NCBI RefSeq assembly: GCF_019207085.1
Contig: NZ_JAATOM010000011.1
Span: 62,001-126,000, forward strand
Reading direction: 5' to 3'
DNA: 64,000 bases
Origin: Variovorax sp. dw_308
GTDB lineage: Bacteria; Pseudomonadota; Gammaproteobacteria; Burkholderiales; Burkholderiaceae_C
A model generated the notes under the pieces. That model was given only the letters and a program-made list of their open reading frames with translations, ran no database searches and was not told the DNA's origin. The position numbers and the translations under genes are program-made. Below are positions 9,198 to 17,527 of this stretch, piece by piece; the first letter of the stretch is position 1, and the number at the start of each line of letters is the position of its first letter.

Positions 9198-9791
9198 TCA
9201 GGCCCGGTTGGCGCCATCGCGGATGACGCGGGGCCGATCCCAGAGGACGAGCCCGCCTTCGGGCACGTCGAAGGTGACGAGCGCGCCCGGACCGATGTGC
9301 GCGCCGTTGCCGATGCAGACCGGGCCGAGCACGTTGGCGCCATAGGCCAGGACGACGTCGTCGCCGATGACGGGGTAACCCGGGCCGCCGCCGATGTCGT
9401 CCATCGCCATGCCGCCGCCGATGGCGCTGCAACCGTTGATGGTGATGCGCGCCCCGAGCTTTCCGAACACGTTCACGCAGGTGGCGTGTGCAATGAGCGC
9501 CGAGGGGCCGATGGAGGTGGTCGGTGGTATCTCGGCACGCGTCAGGTACAGGGCGAAGAGCGACACCATGCGCGCCAAGCCTGTCCATCCCTTGACGTAG
9601 AGGCAGCGCGAGACGCGATGGAACAGAAGCGCCTGGAAGCCAGGCAGGCAGAAGAAGTAGGCGCGATGGGCCCACGAATCCGGCATTTGCAGGTGCTGTG
9701 CGACGCGGTCCAGGTCGGTGCCGATGAGGCGACGCGTTTCACGCCATCCCGGGCTTTTCCGTTCGAGCGAAGGCAGGGTCGACGCGGTCAT
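9198..9791 (-). CDS. Left-handed beta-helix acyltransferase, serine acetyltransferase-like (copy 2)
   Basis: A 197-residue protein. The ATG at 9791 overlaps the stop of a paralogous gene just upstream (ATGA). After an N-terminal helical region (residues 1-85) come hexapeptide repeats (TSIGPSALIAHATCVNV; PVIGDDVVLAYGANVLGP; IGNGAHIGPGALVTFDV). The His of the CysE-type HAT motif is retained (IAHAT). The CysE position normally reading HPKI reads YPVI, so the second active-site His is missing. It is therefore unlikely to be a cysteine-biosynthesis serine acetyltransferase. In this operon it probably acylates a sugar of the EPS. Donor could be acetyl-CoA or, speculatively, the carrier protein encoded upstream. 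Confidence 0.8.
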   Translation of the reverse strand: MTASTLPSLERKSPGWRETRRLIGTDLDRVAQHLQMPDSWAHRAYFFCLPGFQALLFHRVSRCLYVKGWTGLARMVSLFALYLTRAEIPPTTSIGPSALIAHATCVNVFGKLGARITINGCSAIGGGMAMDDIGGGPGYPVIGDDVVLAYGANVLGPVCIGNGAHIGPGALVTFDVPEGGLVLWDRPRVIRDGANRA

Positions 9792-10408
9792 TGATCGCTG
9801 CCCCCCGAGGGGGCATGGGCGACATCCCCGTCCGTGGTCCGCGTGATGCGCGACAGCGGCGCGGCCACGACGGCGCCGGCCGGTATGTCGCGCATGACCG
9901 CCGCGCCAGGGCCGAGCCGCGCACCGTCGCCGACACGGATCGGCCCGAGCACGATGGACTTGATGGCCATGACCACGTTGTCGCCGACCACCGGCAGGCC
10001 CGGCCCGCCACCGATGTCCTGGCTGTCGAAGCCGCCGCCCGTGCCGCCGTCGCCCATCAGCGTGAAGTTGCTGCCGATGCGCCCGCAGAGCACGACAGGG
10101 CAGTGGCCGATCATGCAGCCGGGGCCGATGGACGTGGCGGGCGGGATGTCCACGCGCGTCACGTAATGGTTGAACAGGTACATCAGGTTGGCCAGCGTGC
10201 GCCAGCCGCGCAGGTAGGCATGGCGGTAGAGGCGGTAGAGAAATACACCCTGGAAGGACGGCAACAGGAACCAGAACACCTTCCTGGGCAGCGTCACGTT
10301 GTCGCCCATCAGCGGGACGAAGCGGGCGAAGTCCTGCCGGATGCACGCGCGCGTCTCGGCCCAGCGCATCGGAGCGTCCTTCGGGGGCGTCGCAGTCGAA
10401 TGGTCCAT
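9788..10408 (-). CDS. Left-handed beta-helix acyltransferase, serine acetyltransferase-like (copy 1)
   Basis: A 206-residue paralogue of the next gene. Both share an N-terminal helical domain (FLLPSFQGVFLYRLYRHAYL here, FCLPGFQALLFHRVSRCLYV there) and the core DIGGGPG-x-PV-x-GD-x-VV, so they arose by tandem duplication. The ATG at 10408 was chosen because the homology to the paralogue begins soon after it. A single His is kept (MIGHCPVV), while the second CysE active-site His is replaced (GLPVVGD). Hexapeptide repeats follow (VLGPIRVGDGARLGPGAAVM). A role in O- or N-acylation of the repeat-unit sugars is inferred from the operon. Confidence 0.8.
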   Translation of the reverse strand: MDHSTATPPKDAPMRWAETRACIRQDFARFVPLMGDNVTLPRKVFWFLLPSFQGVFLYRLYRHAYLRGWRTLANLMYLFNHYVTRVDIPPATSIGPGCMIGHCPVVLCGRIGSNFTLMGDGGTGGGFDSQDIGGGPGLPVVGDNVVMAIKSIVLGPIRVGDGARLGPGAAVMRDIPAGAVVAAPLSRITRTTDGDVAHAPSGGSDQ

Positions 10409-10440
10409 GGCAGTGCGCAAGGTTCGGAATGGGTGTGTGC

Positions 10441-11568
10441 TCAGGCCCGGGCCCGGGAGCGCTTGTGGCGATGCCGGTCCATCACGTCGAGATAGAAGCG
10501 CTCCTGCGCATCGGCCACCGCGTTCCAGTCCCAGCGCCTCGCGTATTCGCGGGAGCCTTCGCCGAGACCTGCCAGGTTTTCCACGGGCGCGTGGAGCAGC
10601 ACGCGCATCGCGGCCGCGTAGGCGTCGACATCGAATGCCTTGACCCGGGGGCTGAAGGGCGACGCCACCTCGTTCATCGGCGCGATGTCCCAGATCACGG
10701 TCTGCCGGGCGGCGGCGTTGGCCTCGGCGATGGTCATGCCGAAGGTCTCGGTGCGCGACGGCATCACCACGAACCGGCATCCCTCCAGCAGCCGCAAGCG
10801 TTCGGTCGCATTGAAGGGGCCGGTGACGCGCACCCAGCGCCGCAAGTCGTGGCGGTCGATCAGTTGCTGCAGTTCCTGGGGCTCCTGCACCGTGCCGGCC
10901 AGCGTGAGCACTTCGCGCTCGGCCTCGGGAATCCGTGCATAGGCGGCGAGCAGCAGGTCGATGCCCTTGGCCCGGATCTCGATGCGGCCGAGGAACAGGA
11001 TGCCCATGCCCGGCAGTGGACTGGTTTCGAACAAGGCGTCATCGACGCCGTTCGCGACCACGCGGCAGTTGGCCTTCGGGTGCCGCCCCTCGATGAAGGT
11101 CCGCATGGCTTCGGTCAGCACCACGAAGTTGTCGTACAGGCGCACGCCGTACTCCTCGCCCCAGTGGAATGGCAGCTTGAGCCTGCGGGTGTAGGCGCGG
11201 GCAAAGAACCATTGCACCGATGCGATCAACGGGCGGTCCCGGTGCCGGAACAGCGGCGTGTACGTGGCCGACGACGGCGGCATGAAGTCTTCCACCAGCA
11301 GGTCGTGGTCGAAGCGCCGCACGGCGCGGGGCAGCGAGGCCAGGTAGGTGATGTGGTGCGACGAGCCGTGGTTGCGGATCTTGCGGCCGAGGCGCACGTA
11401 GCGGATGCCGCTGCGGTGCATTTCCGGCGTCGATCCCGCGAAGGTCGGCGTGAGCACCGTGATTTCGTGCCGCAAGGCCAGGCGCTTGTAGATCTCGTAG
11501 GTCCGGATGGGACCGCCGCCAGAGAGCGGGTTGCCCATGTCATCCGGGTCGAGGTGGAGGATTCGCAT
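10441..11568 (-). CDS. GT-B fold glycosyltransferase, family 1/4 type
   Basis: A 375-residue glycosyltransferase with the GT4 layout. The N-terminal acceptor domain begins MRILHLDPDDMGNPLSGGGP, with the Gly-rich loop typical of the family. The C-terminal donor domain has LFLGRIEIRAKGIDLLLAAY and the EX7E-like stretch SRTETFGMTIAEANAAARQ. It lies 15 bp after the flippase gene and 32 bp before the first acyltransferase. It builds the lipid-linked EPS repeat unit at the inner membrane. Sugar specificity cannot be read from the sequence. Confidence 0.9.
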   Translation of the reverse strand: MRILHLDPDDMGNPLSGGGPIRTYEIYKRLALRHEITVLTPTFAGSTPEMHRSGIRYVRLGRKIRNHGSSHHITYLASLPRAVRRFDHDLLVEDFMPPSSATYTPLFRHRDRPLIASVQWFFARAYTRRLKLPFHWGEEYGVRLYDNFVVLTEAMRTFIEGRHPKANCRVVANGVDDALFETSPLPGMGILFLGRIEIRAKGIDLLLAAYARIPEAEREVLTLAGTVQEPQELQQLIDRHDLRRWVRVTGPFNATERLRLLEGCRFVVMPSRTETFGMTIAEANAAARQTVIWDIAPMNEVASPFSPRVKAFDVDAYAAAMRVLLHAPVENLAGLGEGSREYARRWDWNAVADAQERFYLDVMDRHRHKRSRARA

Positions 11569-11583
11569 GTCAGGCGTGTGCTT

Positions 11584-13020
11584 TCAGGAGGGATTGCGGT
11601 TGCTCAGCAACGCGATGTCGGCGCGCAGCGCGCGCCAGGGGTGGCGGCCCAGCGTTCCCAGCAGGACGATCGTCGCCACGTAGGCTGCGGGCGCCCCCAC
11701 CGCAGCTGCCAGGGCGCCCTGGGGCAGTGCCAGCACCATGGTCGCCACGCCGGTCGCGCAGCCGGCCACGAGACGCGCGATGTGGAGCCAGGGCGGGGGC
11801 ATGCCGAGTTCGCGCACCGCCCAGCGCAGGCGCCACATCACACGCACGCACAGGCCGATCACGACCGACGCGGCGGCACCGGTGGGCCCGAAGCCGGGCA
11901 CCAGCGCGCCCAGCGCCAGCACCAGCGCCACGAGCCCGAGGGTCAGCGATCGCAGGTCGTGCCGCTGAGCGCTGGCCGCCAGCATCGTGGACGACAGGAT
12001 GACGTCCACCATCATGATGGCGGCGGCGAAGATCAGCCAGCGCAGCCCCGCCGCGGCCTCGGCCATGTCGGGGCGATAGAGCAGGTCGATCACCGGCTGC
12101 GCGAATGCGGCGGCCATCATCGCGAACGCCAGGCCCAGCAGCAGGCCGATGCGCACCGACAGGCCGAGCGTCGTGCGGAACTGCTCGCGCGCCGACAGGA
12201 ACTGCCTGGACAGCGTGGGCAGGACGACCAGCGCGGTCACCGTCGGAAGCATTTGCGCCGCATCGTAGAGCCGCGAGCCGGCCGAGTACGTGGCCACGTC
12301 GTGCAGGCCGCGCAGGTGCGACAGCGTCAGCACGTCGAGCCGCGACACCAGCGCTGCGACCACGGCGATGCTGAAGAACACCGGCACCTCGGACCAGTTG
12401 CGCTTCTGCAGTTGCCAGGTCCAGGCGCCGACCCGCGGGAAGGGCATCATCGAATGCAGCGCATAGAGCAGGGCCGCGAGGAAGCGCAGCACCAGGAAGA
12501 CGGTGAACACGCCCACCAGTCCATGGCCGAGCCAGACGCAGGCAATGGCCAGCACCGTGCGCAACAGTGACTCGATGAAGTAGAGGCGCGCCACGTCGGC
12601 CACGCGTTCCTGCGCGAGCAGCCCCGCTTCGGCCACGATCGTCCACGCGGTCGGCAGCAACGAAAGCGCGACCAGGCCGAAGGACAGCGCGATGTCGCCG
12701 CTGTAGGAGACGTGGCCCCATGTCGCCACCATCAGTGCCAGCAGCACGCTGACAGGTGCGGCGAATGCGAAGGCGTTGGTGATCTCGACCGGCAGGCTGC
12801 CCGGCGTGGTGGCGACCCGGCGCATCAGCGGCACTGTCAGCCCCAGCAAGGGCAGCAGCTGGACCATCAGGAACACGTTCATCAACAGCGAGAAGCCGCC
12901 CAGCGCCTCGGTGCCGAGCATCCGCGACAGCGCCCAGAACAGCCCGTAGTTGAGCGCCGCGGTCGCGAGGCGGGAGCCCATGGCCGAGCCCAGCGCCACC
13001 AGGAACTTGCCGCGCTTCAC
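11584..13020 (-). CDS. Wzx-like polysaccharide flippase (MOP superfamily)
   Basis: A 478-residue membrane protein with about 12-14 hydrophobic helices. The start is taken as the GTG at 13020 because it overlaps the polymerase stop as GTGA, and the reading begins VKRGKFLVALGSAMGSRLAT, the usual Wzx N terminus (short basic end, then a helix). Polysaccharide-synthesis family features include an early GxxxxSRLAT helix and a YSAGSRLYDAAQMLP segment mid-protein. It moves the undecaprenyl-linked repeat unit from the cytoplasmic to the periplasmic face for polymerisation by the adjacent Wzy. The assignment rests on topology, neighbours and length. Confidence 0.87.
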   Translation of the reverse strand: MKRGKFLVALGSAMGSRLATAALNYGLFWALSRMLGTEALGGFSLLMNVFLMVQLLPLLGLTVPLMRRVATTPGSLPVEITNAFAFAAPVSVLLALMVATWGHVSYSGDIALSFGLVALSLLPTAWTIVAEAGLLAQERVADVARLYFIESLLRTVLAIACVWLGHGLVGVFTVFLVLRFLAALLYALHSMMPFPRVGAWTWQLQKRNWSEVPVFFSIAVVAALVSRLDVLTLSHLRGLHDVATYSAGSRLYDAAQMLPTVTALVVLPTLSRQFLSAREQFRTTLGLSVRIGLLLGLAFAMMAAAFAQPVIDLLYRPDMAEAAAGLRWLIFAAAIMMVDVILSSTMLAASAQRHDLRSLTLGLVALVLALGALVPGFGPTGAAASVVIGLCVRVMWRLRWAVRELGMPPPWLHIARLVAGCATGVATMVLALPQGALAAAVGAPAAYVATIVLLGTLGRHPWRALRADIALLSNRNPS

Positions 13021-14537
13021 GTCGTGCGCTCCCGGTCGGCCTGCAGCGTCAGCGCCTGCAACACGCCAGCGGCCAGCCAGAACAGGTAGACGCGGATGTC
13101 GACGTAGTAGTTGTCGGAGTTGAAGAACAGCGCTTCGCCGACGACCGCCGCCGACAAGCCGATTGCAATGGCGAAGGTGCCGTGGTCCTGCCAGCGGGAA
13201 AGCGGCCAGGGCAGCCGCACGAAGCGCCACAACAGGTACACGAACAGCAGCATCGCCGGAATGCCCAGTTCCGCCGCCACGAGCAGGAAGTGGTTGTGCA
13301 CCACCAACTGGTGCAATGCTTGTTGATAGGCCTCGGTGACGTTGGCGAACAGCGGCGTGGCGTATTCGAATGCCGCGCGGTTGTAGTCCCCGAAACCCAC
13401 GCCAGCGAAGGGATTGGCCTGGATGATGGTGAAGGCCATGTCCGCCAGCAACACGCGCGATTCGAGCGAGCGGTTGTCGGGTGCGGTGAGGCGCAGCAGG
13501 ATCGCCGGGTAGAGGGCGACCACCACGAGCGCGCAGGCGATCAGGGCCATGAACATCAGGGCCAGCTGGGGCCGGCTGACGAGTCCCTTGCGGACGTAGA
13601 CGGCCACGATGACGAAGGTGGCGAGCGCAGCGCTGGCCCACCCGCCGCGCGACAGGGTGATCAACAGGACCATGGCGCCGCCCAGGGTCGTCACCACGGC
13701 CATCCACCATGCCGACGGCGGAATGCGCGCGGGCCCCAGCAGGCACAGCGCCATGGCGGGCGGAAGCACGATGACCAGGTAGTGCGCGAGCGAATTGGGG
13801 TGGTTCATGAACCCCGAAGGCCGGTACGTCGACACGCCGCCGCCGAAGTCGACGCTGGCGCCAAAGGCCAGTCCCTTGGATCCGGGCAGCGTCAGCGGCA
13901 ACTGGGTGATGGCTTGCAGCGCCACGTAGACGATCGACAGGAGCAGCACCGCCAGCGAGGCCTTGACGACCAGCCGCACGTCCGAGGTGTCCCGGATGGT
14001 GTGCGAGGCCACGTAGAAACCGATCACGGCAAGGGAATACGCCGCCGCACTGCCCAGCGACAACAGGCCCTGGGCCGCACCGAAGCTGCGGATCCAGATG
14101 AACACCATGAAGCCCAGCGCCAGCCAGTCGAGCCGGGTCATCGGTGGCCAGCGCCGCTCCAGCAGCGCGCGATGTCCCAGCCAGGCGACCAGCAGCGCCA
14201 GCAGCGCCATGTGGGAAAGCGTCAGGTACAGGCCGGGTGAGTAGTAGGGGCCGGCGGGAAAGTACAAGGACGTCAGCGGCGAGATGATCGCCTTGCTGAT
14301 GTCGACGGGCGCGAGGAAGAACACCGCGGCCAGCAGCGGCCGCCGCAGCTGCCGCGTGGCCAGTGCATAGACCGCCGCCGCGATGACGCCCAGCCCCGCC
14401 ACCTGCAACCCCGTGGACTCCGCACCGAGCAACGATGCCATGCCGAGCCCGCCCAGCAGCACGCCGGCCGCGAGAACAATGCACTCGAAGCTGGAGGTGG
14501 CGCGGCTCGGCCAGGTGTTCAATCGCCGCCGATCCAC
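13017..14537 (-). CDS. Wzy/O-antigen ligase-type EPS polymerase
   Basis: A 506-residue polytopic membrane protein with about 11-12 helices. A large periplasmic loop contains the family signature VHNHFLLVAAELGIPAMLL, with Arg and His positions used by Wzy/WaaL enzymes; upstream of it are NPFAGVGFGDYNRAAFEYAT and LTLSRGGW. It probably polymerises undecaprenyl-linked repeat units in the periplasm. The start is a GTG at 14537 (VDRRRLNTWPS), overlapping the upstream ATPase gene by 19 bp; the next ATG would remove the first helix. Its direct linkage to Wzx, Wzz and Wza argues for polymerase rather than ligase. Confidence 0.88.
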   Translation of the reverse strand: MDRRRLNTWPSRATSSFECIVLAAGVLLGGLGMASLLGAESTGLQVAGLGVIAAAVYALATRQLRRPLLAAVFFLAPVDISKAIISPLTSLYFPAGPYYSPGLYLTLSHMALLALLVAWLGHRALLERRWPPMTRLDWLALGFMVFIWIRSFGAAQGLLSLGSAAAYSLAVIGFYVASHTIRDTSDVRLVVKASLAVLLLSIVYVALQAITQLPLTLPGSKGLAFGASVDFGGGVSTYRPSGFMNHPNSLAHYLVIVLPPAMALCLLGPARIPPSAWWMAVVTTLGGAMVLLITLSRGGWASAALATFVIVAVYVRKGLVSRPQLALMFMALIACALVVVALYPAILLRLTAPDNRSLESRVLLADMAFTIIQANPFAGVGFGDYNRAAFEYATPLFANVTEAYQQALHQLVVHNHFLLVAAELGIPAMLLFVYLLWRFVRLPWPLSRWQDHGTFAIAIGLSAAVVGEALFFNSDNYYVDIRVYLFWLAAGVLQALTLQADRERTT

Positions 14538-15091
14538 GAAGGCAGGGGCTGCGGCGCGCGATTCAGCACGACGCCAGTGATGTCGGTGGGCGCGATCGCA
14601 GCCTCTCTCAACGCGCGCCTGACCTTCTGCGGAGACGTCCGGACCGAGTCGACCACCAGCAGCACCGCGTCCACGCGCGCCAGCAGCGCGCCGCAGTTCG
14701 CGATCACCGGTCCGTCGATCAGGCTGAGCCTGAAGCGCGTGCGCAGCGCCACGATCCCCGCGGCCACGGCCGCTGCGTTGTAGAGCTCGTCGCGCCGCTG
14801 CTCCTGCGAAACCGGGATGTAGAACAGGTGCGGCGTTTGCGTGGCGTGAACCGATGTGTCCACCAGCCTGGTGCCCATGGTCGCATCGATGAAGCCGGTG
14901 GAGACCAGGCCGATGTCGCCAAGGGTGGACTGGGCGGATTCGTGCGCGAGCATTCGCGACACGAAGCTTTTGCCTTCGCCAGCGACTGCGCTGGTCACCA
15001 GCACCACATGTCCGCCATCGTTGCGGACGGGCAGTTTTTCCAGCATGGCCAGCGCGAGGCGGGCTGCCAGGAGCGAATCAGGATTTTTCAT
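14519..15091 (-). CDS. CpsD/BY-kinase-like P-loop ATPase partner of the Wzz protein, lacking the Tyr tail
   Basis: A 190-residue MinD-like ATPase. Walker A is SAVAGEGKS at residues 34-42, matching the ASxxpGEGKS form of bacterial tyrosine kinases that drive capsule export. A Walker B-like LIDGPVI is present near residue 124. Two kinase hallmarks are not visible: the Walker A' motif (DxDxR) is replaced by LVSTGFIDA, and the C terminus (PQPLPSWIGGD) has no tyrosine cluster. The protein is also shorter than usual kinases (about 230 residues). Its ATG overlaps the Wzz-like gene stop (ATGA), so the two are translated together. It probably regulates chain length or export, but tyrosine autophosphorylation is doubtful. 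Confidence 0.8.
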   Translation of the reverse strand: MKNPDSLLAARLALAMLEKLPVRNDGGHVVLVTSAVAGEGKSFVSRMLAHESAQSTLGDIGLVSTGFIDATMGTRLVDTSVHATQTPHLFYIPVSQEQRRDELYNAAAVAAGIVALRTRFRLSLIDGPVIANCGALLARVDAVLLVVDSVRTSPQKVRRALREAAIAPTDITGVVLNRAPQPLPSWIGGD

Positions 15092-16476
15092 TTGCGGGGG
15101 CGTCCGGCGGCGTCGGGTGGGGTGGGGCTGGCAGGCCTGTCGGCGAAGGTCGGCAGCGCGCCGAGCACGGGGGCGCCCAGCAAACGCTCGACCTCGCGCC
15201 GGCTTTGCATGCGCGGACGAAGGAACTGCTTCAGCGTGACCAGGAGCAGGCCGAGCAAGAAGCCGGCGAAGGGGCCGGACAGGGCGATGAGCTTCTTCCT
15301 GCGCGCTTCGCGCCCGTCGGGCACGCTTGGTGGATCGACCACGATCCGGCCGTCGAGCGCCGCTGGCGTCAGCTGCATGTAGATGTCGATCTGGTCGAGC
15401 TTGCGGCGCAGTTCCACGTAGCGGTCCAGCGCCAGCGAGCGCTGGCGCTCCAGCCGGTTGAAGGCCGCGGCATTGGCAGCGGTCGAGCGCACCTGCGAGG
15501 CAAGGCGGGCCCGCATGTCGGCCACGCGCTGCTTCAGCTTCCTGACGCCGTCGGCCTCGTCGGTGAAGGTCTGGCGAAGCTCGTCGAGCTGGCCCTGGAG
15601 CTCGAGGTACTGCGTGACCAACTGGGCGTTCGCGGTTTCATTGGCGCTGCGGCCGGTCTCGCGGCGCGTGCCGACCGCGCCGGTGGCAGCGCCTGCCAGC
15701 GTGGCCGATGCGGTGAGGTCGGTGTCGTGGCTTTCGCGGACCGCGAGTTGCACCATGGCGTCCTCGGCGCTCTTCAGTTCCGCCTGGGTCGACACGATCT
15801 GCGACTTCAGCAGGTTTGTCGTCGCCGTGCCGAGGCGCCGGTTCTGCTGCGTGCTGACGCGCAGGTAGGCGTCGAGCATGCCCGCGAGCGCGCGCTGTGC
15901 GAGTTCGGGATCGGTGCTGGCAAGGCTGACCTCGAGCACATTGGACGTGGTCTCGGCCGTCTTCGAGCGCACCGGCTCGATGCTCATGTTGGCCAGCATG
16001 TCGTCGGCGATCCGGCCCTGGCGGGTGGCGCTGTCCGTCTTTTCCGGTGCGTCCAGGGCGGGAAAGGTTTCGGCGAGCATCGACCTGGCGTTTGCGATGG
16101 CCGACACAGGAAGCTGCGAAGACTGGACGCCGAGCTTGTCGACCACTTCGAGGGCGTTGGTGCGGTTGAGCACCAGTGCCATTTCGGTTTCGATCTTGCG
16201 GCTGACCGGCTCGGCGAACTGGGATTCGCGGTAGGCCGCGATGCCCGACAGGAACGACGGCGTGCCGATCTGGTCGATCTGCACCAGCATCCGCGCGGTG
16301 GATGTGTAGACGGGCACCTGCGCGAAGTACAGGCCCAGCGCAAGCGCCGAGACAAGCACCGTGCAGCTTGCGATGAGCCGGCCGTTGCGCCAGAGCATGC
16401 CCGCGATTTCTCCGGGAGAGATGAGGGTCTGTGAAGTGGAAGGACGGTCAGGGAACAAGGGCGTGGTGGCGGGCAT
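15088..16476 (-). CDS. Wzz/GumC-type chain-length determinant (polysaccharide copolymerase)
   Basis: A 462-residue inner-membrane protein. An N-terminal Wzz domain (ISPGEIAGMLWRNGRLIASC, first helix about residues 35-53) is followed by a long periplasmic region with coiled-coil helices (residues about 170-340). A second membrane helix (LIALSGPFAGFLLGLLLVTL) and a short cytoplasmic tail (RREVERLLGAPVLGALPTF) end the protein. That tail is where fused proteins continue into the tyrosine-kinase domain; here the ATPase is a separate coupled gene, as in Gram-positive CpsC/CpsD. It controls EPS chain length and links Wzy with the Wza channel. Confidence 0.9.
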   Translation of the reverse strand: MPATTPLFPDRPSTSQTLISPGEIAGMLWRNGRLIASCTVLVSALALGLYFAQVPVYTSTARMLVQIDQIGTPSFLSGIAAYRESQFAEPVSRKIETEMALVLNRTNALEVVDKLGVQSSQLPVSAIANARSMLAETFPALDAPEKTDSATRQGRIADDMLANMSIEPVRSKTAETTSNVLEVSLASTDPELAQRALAGMLDAYLRVSTQQNRRLGTATTNLLKSQIVSTQAELKSAEDAMVQLAVRESHDTDLTASATLAGAATGAVGTRRETGRSANETANAQLVTQYLELQGQLDELRQTFTDEADGVRKLKQRVADMRARLASQVRSTAANAAAFNRLERQRSLALDRYVELRRKLDQIDIYMQLTPAALDGRIVVDPPSVPDGREARRKKLIALSGPFAGFLLGLLLVTLKQFLRPRMQSRREVERLLGAPVLGALPTFADRPASPTPPDAAGRPRK

Positions 16477-16498
16477 TTGAGCTTGCGTTTTTCTTTGT

Positions 16499-17527
16499 TC
16501 AGCGCCTGCCGACGTTGTCGTAGTTCAGGGCGATCGAGCCGTTGCGCAGGAAGGGCACGAGGTTGTAGATGTACTGGTTCAGGTTGTCGGCGGCGATGGC
16601 GACGCCGGACTTGGGCAGCATCACCACGTCGAAGGGACGCAGCAGGATGTCGCGGTCGGGCGAGCGCAACGCGTCGGCCGTGAAGCCTGTGCTGACGACC
16701 TCCAGGGTGTGGTCCGGGCGCCGGCGCAACAGGATGAGGGCCGATGGATCGCCGCTGGGCAATTGGCCGCCCGCCTCGACCATCGCCTGGACCAGCGACA
16801 GGCCGGGCCGGAACGGCAGCGTGCCGGGCCGGGCCACCTCGCCGCCCACGAAGACCTGCGGCGGCTGGAAGCTGCGGATCACGATCGTCGGCCTCAGGCC
16901 GGAGAGGCCGGCGCGTCCGATGCCATTGGCGGTGCGCACGCTTTGCGAGTTGACCGTGCGCACGATCACCGCGAGGTCGGGGTTGCGCACATAGGTCGCA
17001 TAGCGGCTGCGCAGGTCTTGCGCCAGTTCTTCGGGCGAGCGGCCTTCGGCGCGCACCATGCCCACCAGCTGGAGCTGGATCTTGCCGTCGGGGCGCAGGC
17101 GGACCACGTCGTTGAGCATTGCGGCGAACGGGAACTTGATCTCGAGTTCATCGTTCGGGCGCAGCAGGTATTCGCGATTCGGCGCCTCGCCGGCGAGCTT
17201 GTCGAGGCGTGTGCGCAAGTCCTTCTGCACGTCGTCGACGGTGCGGTCCTGGAAGCGCACCACGCCCATGAGCGGCAGGCTCACGTTGCCGTCGGGCAGC
17301 ACGCGCAGCGACTGGTCGAGTTGCGGCGCGTCCGGCACGCGCAGGTCGAATTCGTCGCCGGGCGAAAAGGTGTAGCCGGCATCGGGTTGCGGCGCGCGGG
17401 CGGGAGGCGACGCTGCGGCCATGACGGGCGGCGACACGGCGCCTGCGTCCTGTTGACGAGGCGGGTTCGAACAAGCTGCGAGTGCGAATGCAAGGAGAAC
17501 CACGACCAGGGGTCGGAAGAAAATCAT
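16499..17527 (-). CDS. wza: Wza-like outer-membrane polysaccharide export lipoprotein, two Poly_export repeats
   Basis: A 342-residue lipoprotein; the signal ends LAFALAACSNPP, with Cys19 as the lipidation site. Two successive Poly_export-like units are seen: YTFSPGDEFDLRVPDAPQLD with VLPDGNVSLPLMGVV, then LLRPNDELEIKFPFAAMLND with LRPDGKIQLQLVGMVRAEG. Next comes a SLBB-type region (VFVGGEVARPGTLPFRPGLS). Classical Wza has one such unit. The C terminus (FLRNGSIALNYDNVGRR) should supply the outer-membrane helix or cap. It forms the secretion pore for the EPS. The start ATG at 17527 directly abuts the preceding TAG. Confidence 0.9.
   Translation of the reverse strand: MIFFRPLVVVLLAFALAACSNPPRQQDAGAVSPPVMAAASPPARAPQPDAGYTFSPGDEFDLRVPDAPQLDQSLRVLPDGNVSLPLMGVVRFQDRTVDDVQKDLRTRLDKLAGEAPNREYLLRPNDELEIKFPFAAMLNDVVRLRPDGKIQLQLVGMVRAEGRSPEELAQDLRSRYATYVRNPDLAVIVRTVNSQSVRTANGIGRAGLSGLRPTIVIRSFQPPQVFVGGEVARPGTLPFRPGLSLVQAMVEAGGQLPSGDPSALILLRRRPDHTLEVVSTGFTADALRSPDRDILLRPFDVVMLPKSGVAIAADNLNQYIYNLVPFLRNGSIALNYDNVGRR

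Noticed and set aside
9198..9791. CysE serine acetyltransferase for cysteine synthesis
   Set aside because: The second active-site His is missing, there is a tandem paralogue, and the genes lie in an EPS operon.
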